Shown here: positions 13,545-20,379 of the stretch, piece by piece
How positions within the stretch are numbered: the stretch's first letter is position 1
Layout: each line of letters starts with the position of its first letter
Assembly: GCA_049316905.1 (NCBI GenBank)
Contig: JBMOJH010000058.1
Span: 1-20,588 of the forward strand
Direction of reading: 5' to 3'
DNA: 20,588 nucleotides
From: CAIPVR01 sp049316905
Lineage (GTDB): Bacteria; Actinomycetota; Acidimicrobiia; Acidimicrobiales; Microtrichaceae
Translations under genes and position numbers: made by a program
Notes under the pieces: generated by a model
Seen by the model: only the letters and a program-made list of their open reading frames with translations
Databases searched by the model: none
Told to the model about the DNA's origin: nothing

Positions 13545-14210
13545 GTGCCCCCCGCCGACGAGTCCCCCCGAACGCGACCCGAGCCGGACCGCCGCGCCGG
13601 GTCGCTGCGCTGGGTCTCGCCGCTCACCGGCGAGAGCGACACCGTCATGGCCGCCGCCGGCCTGGAGCGGGTCCGCACGCTCGACCAGCTCCGGCTGGCC
13701 CTGCCCGCCGGGGGCATCGACGAGCGGCGCGCCGGTGCCGGCCTCGCGGTGCGACCCCTCCGTCGGGGTCACGACGAGGCCGGTGTGGTGCGGGTGAACA
13801 ACCGGGCGTTCCGCTGGCACCCGGACCAGGCGGGCTGGACCGTCGAACGCCTCGCCGCAGTGCTCGACGAGGAGTGGGTCGACCTCGAGGGCGTCCTCGT
13901 CCACGACGGGCCCGACGGAGCGATCGACGGGTTCTGCTGGACGAGGGTGCACCCCGCCACGGCCACCGAGCCGGCCCGCGGCGAGATCTTCCTCATCGCG
14001 GCCGACCCGGACCGGCACGGCACGGGTCTGGGCCGCGCGCTGGTCCTCGCCGGCCTGGACCACCTCGCCGGGGCCGGCGTGCAGATCGCCCTGCTCTACG
14101 TCGAGTCCGACAACGAACCCGCGCAGCGGCTCTACCGGCGGCTCGGCTTCGCGCGGCACCACTCCGACGGCGGCTACGCGCAGTCCCCGGGCGGGACGGC
14201 CGAACCGTGA
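13545..14210 (+). CDS. GNAT acetyltransferase resembling the C-terminal half of mycothiol synthase MshD
   Basis: The 221-residue product has one clear GNAT domain from about residue 68. Motifs GVVRVNNRAFRWHPDQAGWT, GFCWTRVHP, GEIFLIAADPDRHGTGLGRAL (acetyl-CoA loop RHGTGLG) and LLYVESDNEPAQRLYRRLGF match the C-terminal domain of MshD, which acetylates Cys-GlcN-inositol in the last step of mycothiol synthesis. MshD is about 300 residues with two GNAT halves; here the first is mostly absent and only about 65 unrelated-looking residues remain. It may be a shortened MshD or another acetyltransferase of that clade. It starts at GTG 13545 after TAGCCT, diverges from nth, and overlaps rlmN by GTGA. 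Confidence 0.75.
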   Translation: MPPADESPRTRPEPDRRAGSLRWVSPLTGESDTVMAAAGLERVRTLDQLRLALPAGGIDERRAGAGLAVRPLRRGHDEAGVVRVNNRAFRWHPDQAGWTVERLAAVLDEEWVDLEGVLVHDGPDGAIDGFCWTRVHPATATEPARGEIFLIAADPDRHGTGLGRALVLAGLDHLAGAGVQIALLYVESDNEPAQRLYRRLGFARHHSDGGYAQSPGGTAEP

Positions 14211-15253
14211 CCACCCGGTACGACCCCGACCGGACCGACCTCGGCGAGCTGCTCGCCGGTGAACCCGCCTACCGGGTCGACCAGCTCTGGGACGGCCTGT
14301 ACCGCCAGGGCCGCCCGCTCGCCGAGCTCACGACGCTGCCCGGCGCGCTGCGGGTCCGGCTCGCCGACGAGCTCCCGACGGCGCTCACGGAGGTCACCCG
14401 CACGGTCACCGACGCGGGCGACACCACCAAGTGGCTCTGGGAGCTACCGGGCGGCGCACGGGTGGAGACGGTGCTGATGCACTACGACGAGCGCTCGACG
14501 GTCTGTGTCTCGACCCAGGCCGGCTGCGCGATGGCGTGCGGCTTCTGCGCCACGGGCCAGGCCGGGTTCGAACGCCAGCTGACGGTCGGCGAGATCGTGG
14601 AGCAGGTGATCGAGGCACGACGGGCCGCCGGCGCGCGCCGGGTGTCGAACGTCGTGTTCATGGGCATGGGCGAGCCGCTCGCGAACTTCGACGCGGTCTG
14701 GGCCGCGGTGCACCGGCTGCACGACGACGTGGGCATCGGCGCCCGCCACCTCACCCTCTCCACCGTGGGCATCGTGCCGGGCATTCGACGCCTCGCGGGT
14801 GAGGACCTGCCGGTGAACCTCGCGGTCTCGCTCCACGCCGCGGACGACGAGCTGCGCGACGAGCTCGTGCCGATCAACCGGCGCTACCCGCTGGCCGAGC
14901 TCGCCGACGCGTGTGAGACCTACGTGGAGGCCACCCACCGCCGGCTCAGCTTCGAGTGGGCGATGATCGAGGGGGTCAACGACCGGTTCGAGGACGCCGA
15001 CCGGCTCGCCGCCCTGGCCCGGCGGCTGCGGGCGCACGTGAACCTCATCCCGCTGAACAGCACGCCGGGCTACCCGGTGCGGGGCTCGTCGCGGAACCGG
15101 GTGCACGCGTTCCGCGACCGGTTGACCGCGGCCGGGGTGAACGTCACGGTCCGCGACACCCGCGGGTCCGACATCGACGCGGCCTGCGGCCAGCTCCGCG
15201 CCGGCCACGAGGCCCGGGCCGTGGCGGCGCCCCGTCGTCGCGACGGGGACTGA
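14207..15253 (+). CDS. rlmN: Dual-specificity 23S rRNA/tRNA adenine-C2 methyltransferase RlmN
   Basis: The 348-residue radical SAM enzyme methylates C2 of A2503 in 23S rRNA and A37 in some tRNAs. The 4Fe-4S site is C107-x3-C111-x2-C114 (CAMACGFCATGQ), unusual for radical SAM proteins in being central, as in RlmN. A later Cys327 (DIDAACGQL) corresponds to the cysteine that forms the methyl adduct. RVSNVVFMGMGEPLANFD, LTLSTVGIVPGI, NLAVSLHA and HVNLIPLNSTPG are diagnostic. The resistance paralogue Cfr is less likely given the overall RlmN-like sequence. The GTG at 14207 overlaps the upstream stop (GTGA); the frame is open far upstream but that part is antisense to nth. It ends one base before the convergent nucleotidyltransferase stop. 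Confidence 0.95.
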   Translation: MTTRYDPDRTDLGELLAGEPAYRVDQLWDGLYRQGRPLAELTTLPGALRVRLADELPTALTEVTRTVTDAGDTTKWLWELPGGARVETVLMHYDERSTVCVSTQAGCAMACGFCATGQAGFERQLTVGEIVEQVIEARRAAGARRVSNVVFMGMGEPLANFDAVWAAVHRLHDDVGIGARHLTLSTVGIVPGIRRLAGEDLPVNLAVSLHAADDELRDELVPINRRYPLAELADACETYVEATHRRLSFEWAMIEGVNDRFEDADRLAALARRLRAHVNLIPLNSTPGYPVRGSSRNRVHAFRDRLTAAGVNVTVRDTRGSDIDAACGQLRAGHEARAVAAPRRRDGD

Positions 15254-15254
15254 C

Positions 15255-16028
15255 TCAGCGCACCAGCACGGTGAGGCGCCCGGCGCGCACGGCGTCGACG
15301 AGGTGCTCGTGGCGGCCCACGTGCGAGCCCGGCCACACCACGGAGCGCTCGACGATCCCCTCGACCACGGCCCCCTCGCCCACCACCGCCGCCCCGCCCG
15401 AGAGCAGCAGGTTGGCGGCCAGGTAGTCGGCGGGCGTGCCGCAGTCGAGCACGCGGCCGGAGTGCAGCACCGCGTCGAGCCGGCCTGCGGCCGCCTCCTC
15501 GCGCCACAGCACCTCCCAGAGGCCCGACGGCTCCTCGGTCAACCGGCGGGCCGCGGCGGCCGGCACGATCGACGCCACCACCGAGCTCCGCGGCCCGAAC
15601 GGCCCGGGCGTGGCGGTCAGCACCCGCACCCGCTCGCCGTCCCATCCCGAGACGAACTCGTGGAGGTCCGCGTCGTGGACGGTGTCCGCGTTGACCACCA
15701 GCGCGGCACGCCCCCCGAGCCACCCGCTCAGCCGGCCGATCGCGCCCGCGGTGCCGAGCGGCCGCTCCGCCTCCACCGACAGGTGCACGCCGCTCCCGGC
15801 GAGGTGCGTCTCCATCGCGTCCCGTCCGTGGTGGACGTTCACGGCCACGTCCGCGCACGCGAACCGCACCGCGACGACCGCGTGGTCCACCAGCGGGCGG
15901 TTCGCCACCGGGCAGAGCGGCTTGGGCAGCACGCGGGTGAGCGGACGCAGGCGACGCCCCTCCCCCGCGGCCAGCACCACACCGGCGACGCCGTCGGGGG
16001 TGGGACCCTGGGCCACACTGTCAGCCAT
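15255..16028 (-). CDS. Sugar-phosphate nucleotidyltransferase (GDP-mannose pyrophosphorylase-like)
   Basis: The 257-residue product has the nucleotidyltransferase signature VVLAAGEGRRLRPLT, PKPLCPVANRPLVDHAV, a substrate region ERPLGTAGAIGRL and the metal-binding Asp in VVNADTVHD. Such enzymes make NDP-sugars for cell-wall or surface glycans; the sugar and base cannot be told from sequence. After about residue 215 short beta-helix-like turns (GGAAVVGEGAVVEGIVERSVV) are present but shorter than in GlmU or ManC. The ATG at 16028 shares CATG with the divergent membrane-protein gene; a GTG at 16016 is an alternative that would leave 11 bases between start codons. No ribosome site supports either. 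It is convergent with rlmN, one base apart. Confidence 0.85.
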   Translation of the reverse strand: MADSVAQGPTPDGVAGVVLAAGEGRRLRPLTRVLPKPLCPVANRPLVDHAVVAVRFACADVAVNVHHGRDAMETHLAGSGVHLSVEAERPLGTAGAIGRLSGWLGGRAALVVNADTVHDADLHEFVSGWDGERVRVLTATPGPFGPRSSVVASIVPAAAARRLTEEPSGLWEVLWREEAAAGRLDAVLHSGRVLDCGTPADYLAANLLLSGGAAVVGEGAVVEGIVERSVVWPGSHVGRHEHLVDAVRAGRLTVLVR

Positions 16029-16449
16029 GAACGACCGTCGCTGGTTCAACAGCCGGCTGCCCCAGACGCTGGTGATCGCGCAGTTCCTGCTGTACTTCAA
16101 CGCCTTCTGGCTGGCGCTGGCGGCGCTCGGCAGCCTCCGAGGGCTCGGCAGCGGCGGCATTCTCGCGTTGCTGTACCGCGTGCTGCTGTTCGCCAGCCTC
16201 GCCGCGAACGTCTACGGGGCCTACGGCATCGCGAACGAGCAGAAGCGGGGCTACCAGGTGGCCGTGGTGGCGGCGTTCCTGCCGATCGCGGTGCCCGCGG
16301 TCATCCTGCTGCTCAACGGCAACCTGTTCGGCAACCTCGGTGCGGTGCTGCTCCCGGGCGGCATCATCAACGCGCTGTTCGTCTACGCGCTGATCGCGCT
16401 GCTGCTGCACACCCAGAGCCGCGAGCACCAGAAGGTCTGGTTCACCTGA
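16027..16449 (+). CDS. Hypothetical four-helix membrane protein
   Basis: The 140-residue product has four hydrophobic segments at roughly residues 13-36, 44-65, 77-98 and 106-127, with short polar links (ANEQKRGYQ) and a positively charged first segment (MNDRRWFNSR). This is a small integral membrane protein without recognisable catalytic motifs; I cannot name the family. Its ATG (16027-16029) overlaps the start codon of the divergent nucleotidyltransferase by two bases. No ribosome site is visible, so a leaderless start is possible. The MaoC-like gene follows after 46 bases on the same strand. Confidence 0.8.
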   Translation: MNDRRWFNSRLPQTLVIAQFLLYFNAFWLALAALGSLRGLGSGGILALLYRVLLFASLAANVYGAYGIANEQKRGYQVAVVAAFLPIAVPAVILLLNGNLFGNLGAVLLPGGIINALFVYALIALLLHTQSREHQKVWFT

Positions 16450-16482
16450 CGGTCCGGTTGGCCGCTCGACGTCCACCGCGGC

Positions 16483-16488
16483 CATGAT
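16483..16488 (+). promoter_or_regulatory. Candidate -10 element of the MaoC-like gene
   Basis: CATGAT ends seven bases before the ATG at 16496. It overlaps the alternative ATG at 16484 and so favours 16496 as the real start. Confidence 0.35.
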
Positions 16489-16495
16489 CGCGCCC

Positions 16496-16957
16496 ATGGC
16501 AACCGAGGTGAACGGCATCGCAGGACTGACCGAGCTGGTGGGGACCCACCTGGGCTACTCGGACTGGCTCGAGATCACCCAGGAGCGGGTGAACACCTTC
16601 GCCGACGCGACCGGCGACCACCAGTGGATCCACGTCGACGTGGAGCGGGCGAAGAAGGAGTCGCCGTTCGGCGGCCCGATCGCCCACGGTTACCTCACCC
16701 TGTCGCTCGGTCCGGTGCTGATGCCGCAGATCCTCACGGTCACGGGCATCAAGATGGGCGTGAACTACGGCCTGGGCAAGGTGCGCTTCGTGTCGCCGGT
16801 GCCGGTCGGGTCGAACCTCCGCCTCGGGGCCCAGCTCGACGAGGTGAAGGACCTCGGCGGCGGCTGGGCCCAGATCCACATGACCTTCACCTTCGAGGTC
16901 GAGGGCGCCGACAAGCCGGCGTGCGTGGCCGAGATCATCTTCCGCTACGCCGAGTGA
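16496..16957 (+). CDS. MaoC-like hot-dog hydratase (R-specific enoyl-CoA hydratase / NodN-like)
   Basis: The 153-residue single hot-dog domain carries the hydratase motif with Asp41 and His46 in ATGDHQWIHVDVERA, followed by SPFGGPIAHGYLTLSL. The family adds water to enoyl-CoA thioesters or dehydrates R-3-hydroxyacyl-CoA; in this sub-type the natural substrate is often unknown. NYGLGKVRFVSPVPVGSNLR is typical of the NodN/MaoC proteins of actinobacteria. I prefer ATG 16496 (MATEVNG) to ATG 16484, which adds four residues; a -10-like CATGAT precedes 16496 by seven bases. It stands apart from other lipid genes. A stem-loop at 17008-17029 follows it. Confidence 0.9.
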   Translation: MATEVNGIAGLTELVGTHLGYSDWLEITQERVNTFADATGDHQWIHVDVERAKKESPFGGPIAHGYLTLSLGPVLMPQILTVTGIKMGVNYGLGKVRFVSPVPVGSNLRLGAQLDEVKDLGGGWAQIHMTFTFEVEGADKPACVAEIIFRYAE

Positions 16958-17007
16958 CCCCGGCGCTGCCTGCCGCCTGAGGGCGCGGGCCTGCTGCCGG
17001 CGGCGCG

Positions 17008-17029
17008 GACCGGGGACCGCTACCCGGTC
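17008..17029 (+). terminator. Hairpin after the MaoC-like gene
   Basis: GACCGGG (17008-17014) pairs with CCCGGTC (17023-17029) around an eight-base loop, 50 bases after the stop and ahead of the HNH promoter. There is no T-tract. Confidence 0.4.
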
Positions 17030-17060
17030 GGCGCGGGGCCGGGGTGTCACAGGCCGCTGG

Positions 17061-17066
17061 TAGAAC
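17061..17066 (+). promoter_or_regulatory. Candidate -10 element of the DUF222/HNH gene
   Basis: TAGAAC ends six bases before the ATG at 17073. GTGTCACA lies just upstream (17044-17051). The LexA box begins within the last base of this hexamer, so repressor binding would block the promoter and start site. Confidence 0.45.
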
Positions 17067-17079
17067 GAACACATGTTCG
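17066..17079. promoter_or_regulatory. LexA (SOS) box spanning the start codon of the DUF222/HNH gene
   Basis: CGAAC (17066-17070), four bases, GTTCG (17075-17079) is an exact match to the core of the Gram-positive/actinobacterial SOS box CGAAC-N4-GTTCG. The ATG at 17073-17075 lies inside it. The outer base is A on both plus-strand flanks (17065 and 17080), so the extended TCGAAC...GTTCGA form matches on one side only. Confidence 0.8.
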
Positions 17080-18428
17080 ATGACGGCGAGCGTCCGGGAG
17101 ACCCGTCCGGGAACCAGCCCGGTGAGCACCTCGGCGTCGGTGGGCCGGGTCGGCGCACGTCGCGGGCCGACCGGCTCGGCGCGCTGGCCGTCGCTGCTGC
17201 GGGTGAGGACGCCACCCGTCTGAGCGACGACGAGCTGATGGGCCGGGTCCGCCGGCTCGAGGCTGCCCGCCGTGCGCTCGACGCGGCCGAGGCCCACGTG
17301 GTGGCGGAGCTCGACGCGCGCGGCGCCACCGACCGCGCGACCGGGCTGCGCACCACCGGCTGGCTCGGGTTCGCCCACCGTCTCGCCTCGCCCACCGCCG
17401 GGTCGCTCGTCGCCTCCGGCTCGTTCCTCCGCACCCATCCGGTCATCGACGCCGCCCTCGTGGCCGGCCACCTCACGCTCGATCACGTGCGACTCCTGGC
17501 CCGGCTCACCACGCCCCGCGTGGCGGAGTTCGTGGCCGAGGCCCAGGAACGGTTCGTGGAGCTGGCGGTCGGCGTGCGGTTCGAGCGGTGGGCGCGGGAC
17601 GTACGGGCCCTCGTGGAGCTCGCCGACGGGGACGGCGCGGAACCGCCGATCGAGCGCAACCGGCTCACCATGGACGACCTCCCCGACGGCACCCTGCTGC
17701 TCGGCGGCGCCCTCGTGGGAGATGCCGCACTCGGCTTCCGCGAGGCCGTCATCGCCGAGGCGCAGCGGCTGCTGCACCAGTACCGACGTGACGCCGAGAC
17801 GACCGACGGGGAGACCACGATCCCGCCGCCGGCTGCGCTCTACGCCCTCGCGCTGGCGAACCTCGTCGCCGGCGGGCGCGCCGCGGCCGCGAGTGGCGCG
17901 GCACCGGTGGCCGACGTCGCCCTCGTGATCACCACGCCCGCCGGCGACGGTGCCGCTCCCGCGGACGACGACCCGCGGCGCCACTGGCTCGACGGGCTGC
18001 TGGTGCGCACCCTCGACCACATGCCGGTCCGCCCGTCCGTCGCCCGGCTGCTCTGCTGCGACGCCACGTTCCGCCCGCTGGTGGAGGACGCCCACGGGGA
18101 GGTGCTGCACCTGGGTCGACGTCAGCGGCTCGCGAGCGCCGCCCAGCGCCGAGCGGTGGCCCACCGATTCGGCGGCTGCTGCTTCCCCGGCTGCGATGCC
18201 CCGATGGCCTGGGTCGACCTGCACCACGTGGAGCACTGGGAGGACGGCGGCGCCACCGACCTCGACCTCCTGGCGCCGTTGTGCCGTCACCACCACCGGG
18301 TGGTCCACCGCCGGGGATGGTCCGTGCGGCCCGCGGTACATGGCTTCGACATCGTCACGCCACGGGGCACGGTCCTGCCCGCGCACCGGTTCGGCCGACC
18401 GCCCGACCGGATGGCGCGGCCGGCCTGA
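17073..18428 (+). CDS. DUF222 / HNH endonuclease domain protein (13E12 type)
   Basis: The 451-residue product has an N-terminal DUF222 region (about 45-350, helical, with LDAAEAHVVAELDARG and AGHLTLDHVRLLARL) and a C-terminal HNH nuclease domain: C370 and C374 in CCFPGCD, then VDLHHVEHWEDGG (H384, H385, H388) and LCRHHHRVVH (C404, H406-H408, H412). These genes occur in many copies in actinobacteria; in Mycobacterium tuberculosis the 13E12 repeat family includes DNA-damage-induced members with LexA boxes. The biological role is unproven; nuclease activity is inferred from the intact HNH residues. The ATG at 17073 lies inside a perfect SOS-box core and follows TAGAAC by six bases, so the mRNA is probably leaderless and LexA-repressed. 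It ends 10 bases before the convergent oxidoreductase stop. Confidence 0.93.
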   Translation: MFDDGERPGDPSGNQPGEHLGVGGPGRRTSRADRLGALAVAAAGEDATRLSDDELMGRVRRLEAARRALDAAEAHVVAELDARGATDRATGLRTTGWLGFAHRLASPTAGSLVASGSFLRTHPVIDAALVAGHLTLDHVRLLARLTTPRVAEFVAEAQERFVELAVGVRFERWARDVRALVELADGDGAEPPIERNRLTMDDLPDGTLLLGGALVGDAALGFREAVIAEAQRLLHQYRRDAETTDGETTIPPPAALYALALANLVAGGRAAAASGAAPVADVALVITTPAGDGAAPADDDPRRHWLDGLLVRTLDHMPVRPSVARLLCCDATFRPLVEDAHGEVLHLGRRQRLASAAQRRAVAHRFGGCCFPGCDAPMAWVDLHHVEHWEDGGATDLDLLAPLCRHHHRVVHRRGWSVRPAVHGFDIVTPRGTVLPAHRFGRPPDRMARPA

Positions 18429-18438
18429 CATCCGCGCC

Positions 18439-19392
18439 TCAGCGGAACTCGGGCATCACCTTCTCGGCGAGCAGGCGCAGCGTCTCGTGCTCGGGATAGT
18501 CAGAGCACCACGGCACCACACCGCCGCACCCCAGGTCGCGGTACTGCGCGAGCTTCTCGCACACCTGCTCGGGCGTGCCCACGAGGTTGCCGTCGCGCCA
18601 CGACTCGAACGGCTCACCCCAGAAGCTGCGCGTCCCGCCGTCGATGATCTCCTGCTCGCTCTCGCGGATGAACACCTCGGGTGACCACGTCTTCGTGATC
18701 TCGTCCACGTCCCGGCCCACAGCCCGGCAGTGCTCCTCGAGGACCTCGCACTTGTGGGTCCACTCGTGCGGCTTGCCGCCGAAGTTCGACCGGTCGGCGT
18801 ACCGCGCCACCACCCGCAGGGTCAGCTGCTCGCCACCACCGCCGATCCACACGGGCGGCCGGGGCGACTGGATCGGCTTCGGGTCGCACTGGGCCCCCTG
18901 CACCGAGAAGTGGCGGCCCTCGAAGGTGGCCTCGCCGTCGGACCACATCCGGGTGACGATCTCGACCGTCTCACGCAGCATCCGGATCCGGTCGGCGGCC
19001 GACGGGAACTCGTAGCCGTACGCCAGGTACTCCTGCTCGTACCAGCCCGCGCCGATCCCCCAGTCGAGGCGGCCGTTCGAGATGACGTCGATCGTGGCGG
19101 TCATCTTCGCCACGAGCGCGGGGTTCCGGTACCCGGCGCAGCTCACCATCTGGCCCAGCCGGATGGTGCTCGTGGCCTGTGCCAGCGCGGCGACGGTGGT
19201 CCAGCACTCGAACATCGACTCCTGGGACGGCACCGGCACGTTGTGCACGTGGTCGTAGACCCAGATCGAGTCGAAGCCGAGCTCCTCCGCGGCGAGCGCC
19301 GTGCCCACCGTGGTCTCCCACTTGGCCCGGTCGCCGGTGATGCCGGCGAGCTCGAGCTTCCATCCCTGCGGGGCGAAGACACCGAAGATCAT
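18439..19392 (-). CDS. LLM-class F420-dependent oxidoreductase, second type
   Basis: The 317-residue luciferase-like TIM barrel begins MIFGVFAPQGWKLELAGI and contains EELGFDSIWVYDHVHNVPVP, ATSTIRLGQMVSCAGYRNP, GRLDWGIGAGWYEQEYLAYG, PKPIQSPRPPVWIGGGGEQLT and VGTPEQVCEKLAQYRDLGCGG. These features fit actinobacterial F420-binding LLM proteins; the electron acceptor or substrate is unknown. It differs clearly from the enzyme at 5435-6382, so the two are not a recent duplication. TAGTGT ends six bases before its ATG, suggesting its own leaderless promoter although the glycosyltransferase gene ends only 39 bases upstream on the same strand. Confidence 0.92.
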   Translation of the reverse strand: MIFGVFAPQGWKLELAGITGDRAKWETTVGTALAAEELGFDSIWVYDHVHNVPVPSQESMFECWTTVAALAQATSTIRLGQMVSCAGYRNPALVAKMTATIDVISNGRLDWGIGAGWYEQEYLAYGYEFPSAADRIRMLRETVEIVTRMWSDGEATFEGRHFSVQGAQCDPKPIQSPRPPVWIGGGGEQLTLRVVARYADRSNFGGKPHEWTHKCEVLEEHCRAVGRDVDEITKTWSPEVFIRESEQEIIDGGTRSFWGEPFESWRDGNLVGTPEQVCEKLAQYRDLGCGGVVPWCSDYPEHETLRLLAEKVMPEFR

Positions 19393-19398
19393 GCGCCG

Positions 19399-19404
19399 AC
19401 ACTA
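19399..19404 (-). promoter_or_regulatory. Candidate -10 element of the second oxidoreductase gene
   Basis: TAGTGT on the minus strand ends six bases before the ATG at 19392, again placing the transcription start at the start codon. Confidence 0.45.
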
Positions 19405-19431
19405 GAGGCCACGGCCCCCGGCGGCCGCGGG

Positions 19432-20304
19432 TCAGTGACGGATCATCCGCCCGGGTCGCACACGGCCCTCTACGGCGCCCTCCAGCCGGGCCGTCAGGAA
19501 CACGGCCCGCCAGAGGCGATCCCGCGACGGCGAGCGGACGACGGCCCTCCACGCTGCACCGGCGATGCGCAGGTGGCGGCTCCGCGGGATCTCGTAGCGA
19601 CCCCGCCACCGTCGCCGGACGGCCTCACCGGCCAGACCCGACGAACGGCCGGTGTGCGCCACGCCGCGCACGGTCGTGCGCAGGAAGTAGCGGTACTCCG
19701 CCGGACTGCGGACGACCTCGAGGCCCGCCACGCTCGCCACGAAGCAGTAGTCGAGGTCCTCGCCGGCCAGCAGGTCGGTCGCGAACCCGCCCGTCTCGAG
19801 GAACGCACGGCGGTCGATGAGGAAGAAGTTGTAGACGAACGGCACCCCGTGTCGCCGGCCGTCCGGCGTCCGGACCTCCATGACGGGGATCCGGTCGCCG
19901 GCGCCGTACCGGTAGAGCACGGGCGGTACCCGTCGGCTGCAGGGGCGGGCCCGCGGCGCAACGATCCGGCGGGGCGCGGCATCGGCGAGGACCGTTGCGA
20001 GGAAGCCGTCGGACAGCTCGTCGTCGACCCCCATGAAGAACACCTGGTCGGCCGTGGCCGCCGCGGCACCCACGTTCATCGCCGCCGCCGGACCCGGCCG
20101 TTCCGACGCGTCCACCACCGTGACCCGGAGCCGCCCACGGTGCCGCCGGGCCACCTCGGCGGTGCCGTCGCTGCTGCCGTTGTCGGCGACGACCACCTCG
20201 AAGGGACCGACATCCGCGACCTGTGCCTCGAGACTGGCGAAGGCGGTCGGCAGGAGGTCGGCGCCGTTCAGTACCGGCATCACGACGCTGACCCGTGCCA
20301 TCAT
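19432..20304 (-). CDS. Family 2 glycosyltransferase
   Basis: The 290-residue product has a GT-A fold: VSVVMPVLNGADLLPTAFAS, the nucleotide-binding VVVADNGSSDGT (D41, D46), PGPAAAMNVGAAAA and the acidic metal motif D94-D95-E96 in FFMGVDDELSDG. FLIDRRAFLETGGF and LLAGEDLDYCF contain the catalytic-acid region seen in GT2 enzymes. No membrane helix is clear; the Arg-rich C-terminal part may bind the membrane surface or a lipid-linked acceptor. Donor and acceptor sugars are unknown. Two ATG codons stand together (20304 and 20301); TACGTT ends nine bases before the first. It diverges from a lipoprotein gene. Confidence 0.88.
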   Translation of the reverse strand: MMARVSVVMPVLNGADLLPTAFASLEAQVADVGPFEVVVADNGSSDGTAEVARRHRGRLRVTVVDASERPGPAAAMNVGAAAATADQVFFMGVDDELSDGFLATVLADAAPRRIVAPRARPCSRRVPPVLYRYGAGDRIPVMEVRTPDGRRHGVPFVYNFFLIDRRAFLETGGFATDLLAGEDLDYCFVASVAGLEVVRSPAEYRYFLRTTVRGVAHTGRSSGLAGEAVRRRWRGRYEIPRSRHLRIAGAAWRAVVRSPSRDRLWRAVFLTARLEGAVEGRVRPGRMIRH

Positions 20305-20313
20305 CCGGGTGTC

Positions 20314-20319
20314 AACGTA
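20314..20319 (-). promoter_or_regulatory. Candidate -10 element of the glycosyltransferase gene
   Basis: TACGTT on the minus strand ends nine bases before the ATG at 20304. No ribosome site is seen in between. Confidence 0.4.
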
Positions 20320-20367
20320 GGTGAGACCCGGAACGCCGGGCCACCTGTGGACCCGCCTCCGGCGCCC

Positions 20368-20373
20368 TACCCT
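20368..20373 (+). promoter_or_regulatory. Candidate -10 element of the partial lipoprotein gene
   Basis: TACCCT ends six bases before the GTG at 20380. Confidence 0.4.
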
Positions 20374-20379
20374 GCCGGG

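Noticed and set aside
12785..14206. Upstream extension of the rlmN frame
   Set aside because: The frame stays open through nth (antisense) and the GNAT gene, but the product there is low-complexity. GTG 14207 gives the family's normal length and a GTGA overlap.
14207..15253. Cfr-type ribosome methyltransferase (antibiotic resistance)
   Set aside because: The motif set and context fit housekeeping RlmN; nothing mobile is nearby.
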